DNA of 27,839 nucleotides from Oscillospiraceae bacterium (GCA_017408185.1 JAFQVE010000435.1:1-27839), one strand, 5' to 3'; positions 9,588-17,253 are shown, numbered from the stretch's first letter. Numbers and translations: made by a program. The notes: generated by a model not told the origin, from the sequence alone.

Positions 9588-12353
9588 TTAGTCTGCGTAA
9601 ATCACGCGGTATGTACCGTTGTCGTTGTAAATGAGGTAGCCGCGGCCAGTTGTGTATTCGTCCGCCGTTGCGCTGAACTGACCGTGTGTGAAATCATTTC
9701 TCTGTGAATTCATCTTCTCTTCGCAGTTATCTATCGTGATATTTGCATTGTTACCAAAGATAATACCGACCTCAACAACGTCTGCTGTTCCCTTATCGTA
9801 CTCAATCATATATGAGTTACTTTTCGACTTATCAAGCATTATCTTTGCGCCATTGTTGCCGGTTGGCTTTGTTGTAATGCTTGTGGTATCCCAAAGATAG
9901 AAGCTGTATGATGTTCCGTAATCTACAAGCTTATCATCACGATACCAGTAAACATTTTCACTTGACGTGCACGTTACCTTTGCATCGTAGATATACTTGC
10001 CGCCTTCAACGAACATTGAAACGCCCGCCGGAACCGAAACGTTATAAGTTGTCGTTTCAGCCGTATACTGCGCTACTTTGCGTGCGATGTTATCATCGCT
10101 CTGACCGAGCACCCACTCTGCAAATTCATATCCCGTAAGTTCAGGAGCTGCCGGAGCCTCTGCAGTTGCCGGAAGAGTTGTAATATAATGCTTGTTCCAG
10201 CCGTAGTATTCAACAACATCGTCGCCTGCTGTTGTATCATCACTGTATACTGCAGAAAGCATTGTGTGCGTCATTGCAACAAACTCATACTCTGGGATGT
10301 TGGAAACAAGGCGTCCGCTGTCTGCACTGCCGCGAACCCAACCGCGGAAGGTCTTTGTTGTATCAGAAGTATCAGCAACAACCTTGACTGTATCACCTCT
10401 GTTAAGGCTGAGCAATGAAAGGTCTGTGTATGCTTTTTCTTCGTTATTTACATATACGGAGCTTACGCCGTCTGCTGCAAACGAAACTGTCTGTCCTGCC
10501 GGCTTGTCAATAACTGTAACTTCGCGGGTAATGTTTTCTGTTTCTCCTCCATATGTTACCGTTGCAGAAAGAGTTGCTTTTCCTGCGCCAACTGCAGTTG
10601 CTGTATTACCCTCAAGCTTTACTACACCTTCGTTCGAACTTGTAACAGCAGAGATGGTTGCAGCTTCTCCCGCAGGATTCCCGTCGGAAAGGTATTTGAT
10701 AGCCTCGGCAGTTGTTGTTCCGCCAACCTCAAGCTTATCCGCACCAAGCTTAATCATCGCCGGCATGGGAGCGGGCTCGCCGCCCTCACCGCTGATAAGA
10801 GTGAAATCACCAATGTATATATCATTTCCCCAAGTTACTCCGTCAGGAGCAGTCGCACCTTCGTCCATCGTAAAGGAAATAACATACCATCCCGGCTCAT
10901 CAATTTTAATACCTGTAATGTAGGATGTCGCCGTTGTATTACTTGATGCATAACAAGCATAACTACCTGCTTTGTTTCCAAGGTCGTCTCGCTTATTATA
11001 AACCAAAGATACCTTGCCGTCTTTCCCTATGTATACCGCAGCCATTTTTCCTGCTGCTGTGCAAAGATGTTTCATTTCCATAGTGTAAAATCCGGATTCC
11101 GGAACATACGCTTCAAAAGCTAAAGTGGATTCGCCACGCATACCAATAACAGCATCAGAACGATCTCTCAAATGGCCATCCGTCTGACTCGGATTTGTCG
11201 CGCTTGTTGTTCCCATCCCGTAATACCGATAAAAGTTATTTGCATTATCTTTAGTCAACGCGGTGAGATATCCATCCGACTTCTTAGCGAGAGCATCAGT
11301 TCCGACATTATAAGCAATCGAAATGCCGGTTTTTTTTACCGATATCTCTTTGGAACTTTCAACACTCACGCCATTCGCTTCTGCTTTTGCGGTAATAGTT
11401 ACCGGCTTTACACCATAAGATAAAGCTGTAACTTTTCCTGTTTCATCAACCGAAGCAACTTTCGTATCGTTGCTTTCATAAGTAATAATGTCGGTAACTT
11501 CGTCAAGGTTACTCATATATACTTTCGATGTCATCTGAGCCGTTATATCATCTGTGTCAAGATCTAATTCTGTTTTACTAATCTCTGTTGCTATTGACAT
11601 TGGAACAGTGTTTTCTGCATTAGAACCGTCCCCATCAAGAACGATATTCTTAAACCCCATCCAGCAGTTGGGATAGGTACCATTCGCTTGTCCTTTATCT
11701 ACCGCCGCGAAAGCAATAATATAATTACCCTTATCAAAATATTTTTCGCCTAATTCTACAGTTGCAGAGGCATATTTGTTCTTAGCAATCGCTTTATCGC
11801 AAAACGAAAAGATTTCCCCTTGTCTATATGTCTTTTCCAAATTTTCTTGTTCATTCACCATTGTATCGTAGAAAACATTATCCGACATCGATGCTGGGAA
11901 TATGTACACCTGCGTACTCGCACCATAAGTCCCTGATTTTACAAATTTTAATTCAAGTTCATACTTACCTGATTTTGGAACATTTATTTCATATGCTATA
12001 TAAAAATCTTTAAGATTTTTGTTATTATCACCGGGAGTTTCGTTATCTACGGTATTATTAGTACTATATTTTACATAATTCACAGTTTGTTCTGTTTCTT
12101 CAAAACTTAGTATTTCTGCCACACGACTATTCCCTGCCGCTCTAAACTTCCAGAATCCGTAAGATGTGTTATAATTGGTCACAGTCTTGGTATTAACATC
12201 TACCGCCGCACCTTCAAACTTCGTGAAATCATACTTCACGGTAATGCCTGAGTATTCCTGCGCTGTCTCCCCCTCAGTTCCATCAGCGAACACCGATGGC
12301 ACAAGGCTTATAATAAGTGCCAGCGCGAGGATAATTGATAAAACCTTTTTCAT
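9588..12353 (-). CDS. Secreted multi-module surface protein without a catalytic domain, 921 aa
   Basis: A signal peptide (MKKVLSIILALALIISLVPS, cut after SVFA) leads a string of modules. Residues about 34-255 are a beta-sandwich-like module about 80% identical over its first 40 residues to the start of the heparinase-like protein at 1-5965. A BIG2-like segment follows (about 258-345), then a second module (350-520) and another Ig-like segment (525-620). Next are InlB-type repeats with FRGW and GYEFAEW motifs (about 622-765), and a C-terminal domain ending GRGYLIYNDNGTYRVIYAD. No lyase or hydrolase motifs are seen, so a glycan-binding or scaffold role is inferred. The start at 12353 is chosen because GGAGG lies 7 nt before it; the longer frame from 12422 would run through leader hairpins without a ribosome binding site. 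It is a single-gene unit carrying the shared promoter box. Confidence 0.85.
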   Translation of the reverse strand: MKKVLSIILALALIISLVPSVFADGTEGETAQEYSGITVKYDFTKFEGAAVDVNTKTVTNYNTSYGFWKFRAAGNSRVAEILSFEETEQTVNYVKYSTNNTVDNETPGDNNKNLKDFYIAYEINVPKSGKYELELKFVKSGTYGASTQVYIFPASMSDNVFYDTMVNEQENLEKTYRQGEIFSFCDKAIAKNKYASATVELGEKYFDKGNYIIAFAAVDKGQANGTYPNCWMGFKNIVLDGDGSNAENTVPMSIATEISKTELDLDTDDITAQMTSKVYMSNLDEVTDIITYESNDTKVASVDETGKVTALSYGVKPVTITAKAEANGVSVESSKEISVKKTGISIAYNVGTDALAKKSDGYLTALTKDNANNFYRYYGMGTTSATNPSQTDGHLRDRSDAVIGMRGESTLAFEAYVPESGFYTMEMKHLCTAAGKMAAVYIGKDGKVSLVYNKRDDLGNKAGSYACYASSNTTATSYITGIKIDEPGWYVISFTMDEGATAPDGVTWGNDIYIGDFTLISGEGGEPAPMPAMIKLGADKLEVGGTTTAEAIKYLSDGNPAGEAATISAVTSSNEGVVKLEGNTATAVGAGKATLSATVTYGGETENITREVTVIDKPAGQTVSFAADGVSSVYVNNEEKAYTDLSLLSLNRGDTVKVVADTSDTTKTFRGWVRGSADSGRLVSNIPEYEFVAMTHTMLSAVYSDDTTAGDDVVEYYGWNKHYITTLPATAEAPAAPELTGYEFAEWVLGQSDDNIARKVAQYTAETTTYNVSVPAGVSMFVEGGKYIYDAKVTCTSSENVYWYRDDKLVDYGTSYSFYLWDTTSITTKPTGNNGAKIMLDKSKSNSYMIEYDKGTADVVEVGIIFGNNANITIDNCEEKMNSQRNDFTHGQFSATADEYTTGRGYLIYNDNGTYRVIYAD

Positions 12354-12403
12354 TTCCATTCCTCCAATTTTGTCTTTAATAAAGTTTGCGTTAAGGCCGG
12401 CTT

Positions 12404-12440
12404 GGTGTTGCCAGTGCAACACCGAAGGGGATATCCCCTT
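12404..12440 (-). promoter_or_regulatory. Paired hairpins in the 5' leader of the 921-aa protein gene
   Basis: Two adjacent inverted repeats lie between the promoter and the start: a perfect 16-bp palindrome AAGGGGATATCCCCTT (12425-12440) and GGTGTTGC/GCAACACC with a CAGT loop (12404-12423). Neither is followed by a T tract on the minus strand, so these look like mRNA-stabilising or regulatory structures rather than a terminator. The leader is about 130 nt. Confidence 0.5.
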
Positions 12441-12493
12441 TGGAAACCTTTTCTATATCCGTTTTTATTACGAATATATTACGCTATGGCATT

Positions 12494-12534
12494 ATTATAT
12501 ATCCTACACTGCGCAATTTTAGCAAAACTGTACA
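12494..12534 (-). promoter_or_regulatory. Promoter of the 921-aa protein gene with conserved 20-bp box
   Basis: The minus strand shows the box TGTACAGTTTTGCTAAAATT (12534-12515) followed by TATAAT at 12499-12494. The box matches the one ahead of the solute-binding protein in 18 of 20 positions. It lies in the intergenic region shared with the divergent AraC-type gene, 36 bp from that gene's -35, so it could also serve autoregulation. Confidence 0.7.
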
Positions 12535-12569
12535 CGCAAAAGAAAAATTTTTTTACCTTTCTTTATCTG

Positions 12570-12599
12570 TTGACAAAAGGAAATAAGTAGTGATATATT
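12570..12599 (+). promoter_or_regulatory. Promoter of the AraC-type regulator gene
   Basis: TTGACA at 12570-12575 is followed by an 18-nt spacer and TATATT at 12594-12599, with a TG two bases upstream of the -10. It lies 37 nt before the regulator's ATG at 12636. Confidence 0.7.
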
Positions 12600-12635
12600 A
12601 TACTTACGGAATCAAAACGAAAAGGATGTGAGCAA

Positions 12636-13562
12636 ATGGAGAACAATATGCCTCAAAAGACCGAACGTATTATCTCAACCTCGGTTACTATGTTTCTAGG
12701 CAAAAAATCGTCCGTTGCTCTTTCCCGCGTTACGCATATAATTCCCGAGCATACCACCCCGAGATATACGGACTATCCCGCAATCTGGCTGTGCCTTAAA
12801 GGAAAAATAATCTTCCATACAGAAGTTGGAGATTTCCCATGCACCCCCGGTCGCGTCGTAATCATCCCGCCGGGCACTATGTATTATCCCGAGATTTTCG
12901 ACGAAGAATATCTCTTCTACCGGGTATATACTGAATATAATGCCTACCAAAACGTCGACCATGCGGCATATATAAATTCCATAACGCATCTGCTTCTTCC
13001 TCCTTTTTCTCATGAGCTTGGCTTTGTACCGACACGGATGGTCGCGCTTTCTCCGGCTTCTTTTAAAGAGGCAAAAAATCTTTTCGAGGCTCCGTCTTTG
13101 AAAAATATTGAAAAATTTTTCACTCTGCCGGAGTTTACGCTCACCTCCGAGCAAAAAAAGGCAGCTCTTTCCCTTGTTCCAAGCCGACTTTTACCAATGC
13201 TGCGTGCAATGACGTATGTTCAGGAGAACTATCCGCTGAAAATCACCGCGGAGGACCTTATAGAAATAAGCGGGCTTTGCCGCACAAATCTTTTTTCAGT
13301 CTTCAGAAAATATCTCGGAATATCCCACGCCGTCTACCACGTTATGATACGTGTTGCGCGTGCACAGTTTGCAATTAGTAACACGCAATATTCCCTTCAA
13401 TATATCTCCGATATGTGCGGATTTGCAACGCTTTCGCATATGAGCAAATGCTATAAGAAATACAAAGGCTACTTGCCAAAGGTTGACCGCGCAATGATGA
13501 AGGAATACAGAAAAAGATACCCCTTCATCCACATATCACACAATTATTTTTTCAACGAATAG
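12636..13562 (+). CDS. AraC-family transcriptional regulator, 308 aa
   Basis: The N-terminal part (about residues 25-105) reads as a cupin-like AraC ligand-binding domain, with hydrophobic strands and PGRVVIIPPGTMYYPEIF, the usual motif before the effector pocket closes. The C-terminal 100 residues (about 190-290) contain two helix-turn-helix units: one around ITAEDLIEISGLCRTNLFSVF and the second in the SLQYISDMCGFATLSHMSKC stretch, the typical AraC/XylS signature. Family members bind tandem half-sites and usually activate sugar-use genes when the ligand is present. It is the only plus-strand gene and the only regulator of this type in the window, and it is divergent from the 921-aa gene across an intergenic region holding one of three shared boxes. 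AAGGA about 9 nt before the ATG is the ribosome binding site. Confidence 0.9.
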   Translation: MENNMPQKTERIISTSVTMFLGKKSSVALSRVTHIIPEHTTPRYTDYPAIWLCLKGKIIFHTEVGDFPCTPGRVVIIPPGTMYYPEIFDEEYLFYRVYTEYNAYQNVDHAAYINSITHLLLPPFSHELGFVPTRMVALSPASFKEAKNLFEAPSLKNIEKFFTLPEFTLTSEQKKAALSLVPSRLLPMLRAMTYVQENYPLKITAEDLIEISGLCRTNLFSVFRKYLGISHAVYHVMIRVARAQFAISNTQYSLQYISDMCGFATLSHMSKCYKKYKGYLPKVDRAMMKEYRKRYPFIHISHNYFFNE

Positions 13563-13567
13563 CATTA

Positions 13568-13601
13568 AACAGAGCAACGGGAAATGATCCGTTGCTCTGT
13601 T
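13568..13601 (+). terminator. Strong terminator after the AraC-type regulator, probably bidirectional
   Basis: A 13-bp perfect stem, AACAGAGCAACGG/CCGTTGCTCTGTT, with an 8-nt loop begins 5 nt after the regulator's stop and runs into TTTGTT. The A-rich 5' side gives TTTAATGC on the minus strand, so it probably also ended the vanished PHP gene to its right. Confidence 0.9.
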
Positions 13602-13603
13602 TG

Positions 13604-13681
13604 TTATCTCATCAAGCTGCGTGTTTTTATCTCTTCAAAATGCACTTTTGATGCTCCGTAATGGCAATACGGTGCATATAG
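13604..13681 (-). pseudogene. Fossil C-terminal end of a PHP-domain gene
   Basis: The minus strand encodes YAPYCHYGASKVHFEEIK-TRSLMR-stop, nearly identical to the C-terminus of the intact PHP protein at 15209-16132 (TRKLMR at the end). The two copies differ at several silent positions (CGC versus AGA for Arg, TTG versus CTT for Leu) and have unrelated terminators. This is therefore an older paralogue remnant, not a fresh duplication. Similarity stops near 13681, about 38 nt before the stop of the AlbA_2 gene, so the rest of this PHP gene was probably replaced when that gene arrived. The frame stays open a further 12 or so codons upstream, but without recognisable similarity. Confidence 0.75.
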
Positions 13682-13718
13682 CCTCTTCACAGTCTCTAAG
13701 CGTCCTAATGGAACAGGG

Positions 13719-15020
13719 TTATTTCTTCTTGTATTTTGTTTTTCTTCCGCTACCATCCTGATAGAGTAATCCATCAGCAACCATACGCTTCAGAATACGA
13801 TTTGCAGTTGCCTGACTGACATCCAAAAGAACATCAACATCACTGCGGACGATGTGACCATTAGCTTCAACGAAAGACAAAATCCGTTTTTCGTTGTTTT
13901 TCGGCGTATCAGGCGCATTTGTTTCCTTTGTAACAGCGTTTCGGTTGGGAAGCGTAATCTTAAACGCATTACCGGTAACTTCAATTTCAGGCTCCAGACC
14001 ACTTCCTGAGTACGCTTTAATAATCTTTGGCATACCGGTGCCATAAGCCTCAATAAGCTTTAAGCGGTAGAATACCGCAGCCAGTTTGGGATTTCTGCAA
14101 ACAGAAAGGCCTAACAGAATATCATCCAGAGAAATACCGTCCGGCAAACCTCCCACAGACACAAATTCAATGCGGTCATCATATACACTGATCAGGGTGC
14201 TGGCACTGAAGGAGTAATCTCTGTGAACAAGAGAATTAAGCAATGCTTCACGCAGTGCTTCCTCGGGATAGTCACGAACATCGTTGCGGTATAGTCCCTC
14301 AAAAGTTGCTCGTGTCCGATTCCTTAAATCTAAATAAGCATACATTTCCTCCATTTGTTGGAACAGCGATCCACCAAATTCCCGCCTGTCCTGGAAATCA
14401 CTCTTATCAGTACCGGAAAATGTAGCTGCCTTGATAGTGCTGCTGCACTGGTCGGACAAAAGCATAGCAGCATTGGAATATATACCATCATGGGACAACA
14501 ATCCTAAAGTCTGCATCCTGGTTTCATCAAAAGGAACATTTCTCTTGGAGAACTGTGCAGTTGCAGTCTTAAAAGTAAGATTTTGCTCCAACGATCTCAT
14601 ATTCTCAAAGCAATCTCCATCTGTTTCCTTGATCATTTTTCGAATGGCCGTGTCAGTAGCCGGGTCAGTGGATGTCCCGTTGCGAACATACACGCCTCCT
14701 GGATTGAGTCCCTTACTGCCAAGATAGTACGGACGGTCAGTGCCCCTCTGAACGGTCACGGCAACAATCTGCTCCCCATCAATTTCCAGCGTTTCATATC
14801 GAACAAACATAGTAATATCGGGCTTGATGGAATCTCGAACCATATTATTTATTTGTAATGTCACATGGTCAGCATTCTTAACACCTGTAATCTGTCCGTC
14901 ATCGTGAACACCAATATACATCGTGCCTCCTTTTGTATTTGCGAAAGCAATGACTTCCCTGCAAATGTCACTGACAACCTCAGATTTTAGTTCGACCAAT
15001 TCACTTTCAATAAAAATCAT
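13719..15020 (-). CDS. AlbA_2 (Schlafen-type) domain ATPase-like regulator with C-terminal winged helix, 433 aa
   Basis: Residues about 5-125 form an AlbA_2 domain: ESELVELKSE, then IAFANTKGGTMYIGVHDDG, the hallmark of this family. Residues about 240-355 match the RecG-like, divergent HATPase module usually found with it (EALREALLNSLVHRDY, then EAYGTGMPKI). The last 65 residues read as a winged helix (RSDVDVLLDVSQATANRILK). Such proteins are widespread, often annotated as putative transcriptional regulators or helicase-related; some are tied to phage defence or mobile DNA, but the function here is not known. GGAGG lies 6 nt before the ATG. It has a consensus promoter and sits between an intact PHP gene and the fossil end of another, so it looks like a recent insertion. 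Confidence 0.85.
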   Translation of the reverse strand: MIFIESELVELKSEVVSDICREVIAFANTKGGTMYIGVHDDGQITGVKNADHVTLQINNMVRDSIKPDITMFVRYETLEIDGEQIVAVTVQRGTDRPYYLGSKGLNPGGVYVRNGTSTDPATDTAIRKMIKETDGDCFENMRSLEQNLTFKTATAQFSKRNVPFDETRMQTLGLLSHDGIYSNAAMLLSDQCSSTIKAATFSGTDKSDFQDRREFGGSLFQQMEEMYAYLDLRNRTRATFEGLYRNDVRDYPEEALREALLNSLVHRDYSFSASTLISVYDDRIEFVSVGGLPDGISLDDILLGLSVCRNPKLAAVFYRLKLIEAYGTGMPKIIKAYSGSGLEPEIEVTGNAFKITLPNRNAVTKETNAPDTPKNNEKRILSFVEANGHIVRSDVDVLLDVSQATANRILKRMVADGLLYQDGSGRKTKYKKK

Positions 15021-15039
15021 AAAGCACCTCCATTTCAGC

Positions 15040-15075
15040 TTATCATCATTATAATCATTCTTGTCATTCTTGTCA
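15040..15075 (-). repeat. Four 9-bp tandem units spanning the AlbA_2 gene promoter
   Basis: Read on the minus strand, 15075-15040 is TGACAAGAA, TGACAAGAA, TGATTATAA, TGATGATAA. The first two units are identical, and all four start TGA and end AA. They cover most of the -35, the spacer and the -10, so a bound protein would block the promoter. Autoregulation by the winged-helix product is a reasonable inference. Confidence 0.55.
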
Positions 15076-15076
15076 A
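15048..15076 (-). promoter_or_regulatory. Consensus sigma-A promoter of the AlbA_2 gene
   Basis: TTGACA (15076-15071), a 17-nt spacer and TATAAT (15053-15048) match consensus perfectly, 28 nt before the ATG. Confidence 0.88.
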
Positions 15077-15177
15077 CTTCTAATCATGAAATGAAAAGTA
15101 AACATTCTGTGACATTGATGCACTTTTTAGAAATCACAGCGCTCGGAAGCAAGAAAAGAAAATGATATCAGCAAAAC

Positions 15178-15204
15178 AGAACGACGGATTTTCCCCGTCG
15201 TTCT
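15178..15204 (-). terminator. Rho-independent terminator after the second PHP gene
   Basis: A 10-bp stem, AGAACGACGG/CCGTCGTTCT, with a 7-nt loop is followed on the minus strand by GTTTTGCT. It starts 5 nt after the PHP stop codon. The rest of the 15077-15177 gap shows nothing recognisable. Confidence 0.85.
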
Positions 15205-15208
15205 CATT

Positions 15209-16132
15209 TTATCTCATAAGCTTTCTTGTTTTTATCTCTTCAAAATGCACTTTTGATGCTCCGTAGTGACAGTACGGTGCATAGTACGGACTGTTTTTCT
15301 CGTTGCCGTCCTCTTTGTAATATGCACTGCAAAGACCGCAATGGTCGCAACCGCCGGAAATAAAGAGGTTCTTTTCAATGGCGTATTTATATGCTATTGC
15401 CGATTCTTCCTCTGTAAGCGTGTGATGGCTCGTTTCAATGCCGTTTATGCCCATTTCTACAAGCGCATCAAGGCAGAAAATCTGCATATGCGGGTGGGCA
15501 ATAACCGCAACACCGCCTGCATCACGGATAAGCTTTATTATCTCATGCTCAGGCTTGTACGGAAACGGTTCCACGGCATCCTTCATATACTGCCCAAATA
15601 TGTTCTTGCCAAGAAACTCAAAATCATCGGGTTCTACAATACCCTTTGCAACAAGAGCCGCCTTTGTCTGCGAACCTGAAATCCACGGCTTGCCTGCTTT
15701 AAGGTTATATTCAACAATTTCTTCCCATTCAATCCCGCGCAATCGCCCTGCTTTTATCGCATTGTCAACAAGCTGGTGCGTCATCTCCGTTTTCCGCTTG
15801 CAGACATATGCAAGATATTCCTTCATCGGCGGATATTCGGGGTCAAAATCAAGCCCTACGATATGAAACTGCGAAATAACGTGAGAATCAGGTAACCCTT
15901 GCGGCTGATTTTTAAGTAATTCTGACGGAGTGTTAAGTTCCACGCCGACAACCGTCTCTATCCCAAGCTTTTCGCACTCTGCCGCAAGCTCAGCGCATCC
16001 CGAAGCGGTATCGTGGTCGGTAAGCACAACCGCGCCGTAGCCTTCTTTTTTCGTGACATGTGCAAGCTCTGTCGGAGAATATCTTCCGTCGGAATGGTTG
16101 GAATGGGTATGTAAATTCGCGTACATTTTCAT
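15209..16132 (-). CDS. PHP-domain metallophosphoesterase (TrpH/YciV-like), 307 aa
   Basis: The PHP signature is complete: NLHTHSNHSDG (H8, H10, D15), LTDHDTASG (D39, H40), GVELN (E65), an IAHPHM motif near residue 205 and GGCDHCG near 270, all expected metal ligands. Relatives with this layout hydrolyse phosphoester bonds, including nucleoside 3',5'-bisphosphates and short RNA ends in the YciV group; the substrate here is unknown. No signal peptide, so cytoplasmic. The start at 16132 is preferred over the in-frame ATG at 16165 because the latter lies inside the -10 element, while GGAT stands about 6 nt before 16132. The gene is monocistronic, with the shared 20-bp box in its promoter, which ties it to the glycan genes. 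A fossil of a close paralogue's end lies at 13604-13681. Confidence 0.87.
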   Translation of the reverse strand: MKMYANLHTHSNHSDGRYSPTELAHVTKKEGYGAVVLTDHDTASGCAELAAECEKLGIETVVGVELNTPSELLKNQPQGLPDSHVISQFHIVGLDFDPEYPPMKEYLAYVCKRKTEMTHQLVDNAIKAGRLRGIEWEEIVEYNLKAGKPWISGSQTKAALVAKGIVEPDDFEFLGKNIFGQYMKDAVEPFPYKPEHEIIKLIRDAGGVAVIAHPHMQIFCLDALVEMGINGIETSHHTLTEEESAIAYKYAIEKNLFISGGCDHCGLCSAYYKEDGNEKNSPYYAPYCHYGASKVHFEEIKTRKLMR

Positions 16133-16164
16133 AAAACATCCAGCTTTCTTTTTTGTTTTTATCA

Positions 16165-16205
16165 ATTATACAGCCGAATTTTCTTATTTTCAGCAAAATC
16201 GTTCA
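16165..16205 (-). promoter_or_regulatory. Promoter of the second PHP gene with conserved 20-bp box
   Basis: The minus strand shows TGAACGATTTTGCTGAAAAT (16205-16186) and TATAAT at 16170-16165, a spacing equal to that at the 921-aa gene. It matches the box ahead of the solute-binding protein in 17 of 20 positions. Confidence 0.7.
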
Positions 16206-16265
16206 TATTGCAAAAAAGTTTATCTTTGTTTTGAAGCCGGATATCCTGAAACAACCTGACAGAAA

Positions 16266-16297
16266 GGATTGCAGCAAAATGCATTTCGCCGCAATCC
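16266..16297 (-). terminator. Terminator-like 32-nt palindrome after the EamA transporter gene
   Basis: The minus-strand RNA can form a near-continuous stem from GGATTGC/GCAATCC inward with two G-U pairs, and is followed by TTTCTGTC. The T tract is short, so termination may be partial. It lies 6 nt after the stop codon. Confidence 0.6.
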
Positions 16298-16303
16298 CTC
16301 TTA

Positions 16304-17188
16304 CTAATTCTGTATTTTTTCTCTTTTTCTGAAAAACGAAAGCTTCGTTTCCGACACCACAATTGCAAGGAAAATCATCACAAAGCCGCAAATCATACGC
16401 ACAGTGAAATCCTCGCGCCCCATAAATGCCGAAAACGCAGTGCCAAAGACGGATTCAAGGCTTAACAGCAGTGCCGCCGCAGATGGCGATGTGTATTTTT
16501 GTCCGAAGTTTTGCAAAAGCAGTGCTGCCGCGGTACAGAACAGGCAGAGATATATGACTGCCGGAAGAACGTCCGCTCCCACCGCTTGCGGCGCGCCGTC
16601 GGTGATAAGGCTGGTAATCCAGAAGCAAACCGCCGCAGCTGCAAACTGCAATATTGTTATAACGATTGGGTCACGCCCATCGCCAAATTTTGAAACGGCA
16701 ACCATATGGCATGCAAAGAAAAAACCGCCCACAAGCGTAAGAAAATCGCCCTTTCCTATCGTGAAATCACCGTTTAGTGAGATAAGCCCTATTCCCGCAA
16801 TACACATCACTGCCGCTATAAGGTTGAACCTATCCGGCCGCGCTCCCTTTGCCGCCCATGCAAGAAACGGAACAAGAACGCAATAAAACGCCGTAAGAAA
16901 TGCGTTTTTGCCGGGCGTTGTGTCCATTATCCCGTATGTCTGGAATATGTAAGCAAGATACAGAAACACGCCGATAATTGCGCCCTGCAAAATCATTTTA
17001 CCGTCCACTGCGCATAGCCGTTTCCTGAAAATAACCGACAAAAGAATGAATGCACCGGTAAAACGCAACGCCATAAGGTAGTTTGGTGAAATGAGGTCTA
17101 CCGCGTCCTTGATTATCACAAATGATGTTCCCCAAAAAAGCGTTGCAAGGACGATGGCAGCGCGTGCAAGGGTTCCGATATGTTTCAT
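16304..17188 (-). CDS. EamA/DMT-family membrane transporter, 294 aa
   Basis: About ten hydrophobic segments in two halves are evident, the usual EamA layout and length (around 300 residues). The first half opens with LFWGTSFVIIKDAV, a typical DMT motif (FWG.N/SF), and the second half carries SPSAAALLLSLESVFGTAFSAF, the conserved end-of-repeat segment. The C-terminus is short and basic (KLSFFRKREKIQN), facing the cytoplasm. Members export or import amino acids, nucleotides or drugs; the substrate cannot be told. GGAG lies 7 nt before the ATG. It has its own consensus promoter at 17225-17253, so the gene seems independent of the glycan genes. Confidence 0.9.
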   Translation of the reverse strand: MKHIGTLARAAIVLATLFWGTSFVIIKDAVDLISPNYLMALRFTGAFILLSVIFRKRLCAVDGKMILQGAIIGVFLYLAYIFQTYGIMDTTPGKNAFLTAFYCVLVPFLAWAAKGARPDRFNLIAAVMCIAGIGLISLNGDFTIGKGDFLTLVGGFFFACHMVAVSKFGDGRDPIVITILQFAAAAVCFWITSLITDGAPQAVGADVLPAVIYLCLFCTAAALLLQNFGQKYTSPSAAALLLSLESVFGTAFSAFMGREDFTVRMICGFVMIFLAIVVSETKLSFFRKREKIQN

Positions 17189-17224
17189 AATCTGCTCCTT
17201 ATCAGTGTTAAATCAGCACTATAA

Positions 17225-17253
17225 ATTATAATCATTTGAGCGCACGGTGTCAA
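17225..17253 (-). promoter_or_regulatory. Consensus promoter of the EamA transporter gene
   Basis: TTGACA (17253-17248), a 17-nt spacer and TATAAT (17230-17225) lie 37 nt before the ATG. An imperfect palindrome AGTGCTGATTTAACACT just downstream of the -10 (about 17202-17218) could be an operator. Confidence 0.8.

Noticed and set aside
12354..12422. Longer frame of the 921-aa protein starting at 12422
   Set aside because: The extra 23 residues would be encoded by leader hairpins, have no ribosome binding site and would bury the signal peptide; GGAGG is correctly placed for the ATG at 12353.
13604..13681. PHP tail as a fresh target-site duplication of the 15209 gene's end
   Set aside because: Silent codon differences, one amino-acid change and unrelated terminators show an older paralogue.
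15160..15177. Partial match to the shared promoter box (GTTTTGCTGA)
   Set aside because: It coincides with the T tract of the PHP gene's terminator, lacks the TGTAC half and has no TATAAT at the right distance.
16133..16165. Longer frame of the second PHP protein starting at 16165
   Set aside because: That ATG overlaps the TATAAT of the gene's own promoter, so it would not be in the transcript.
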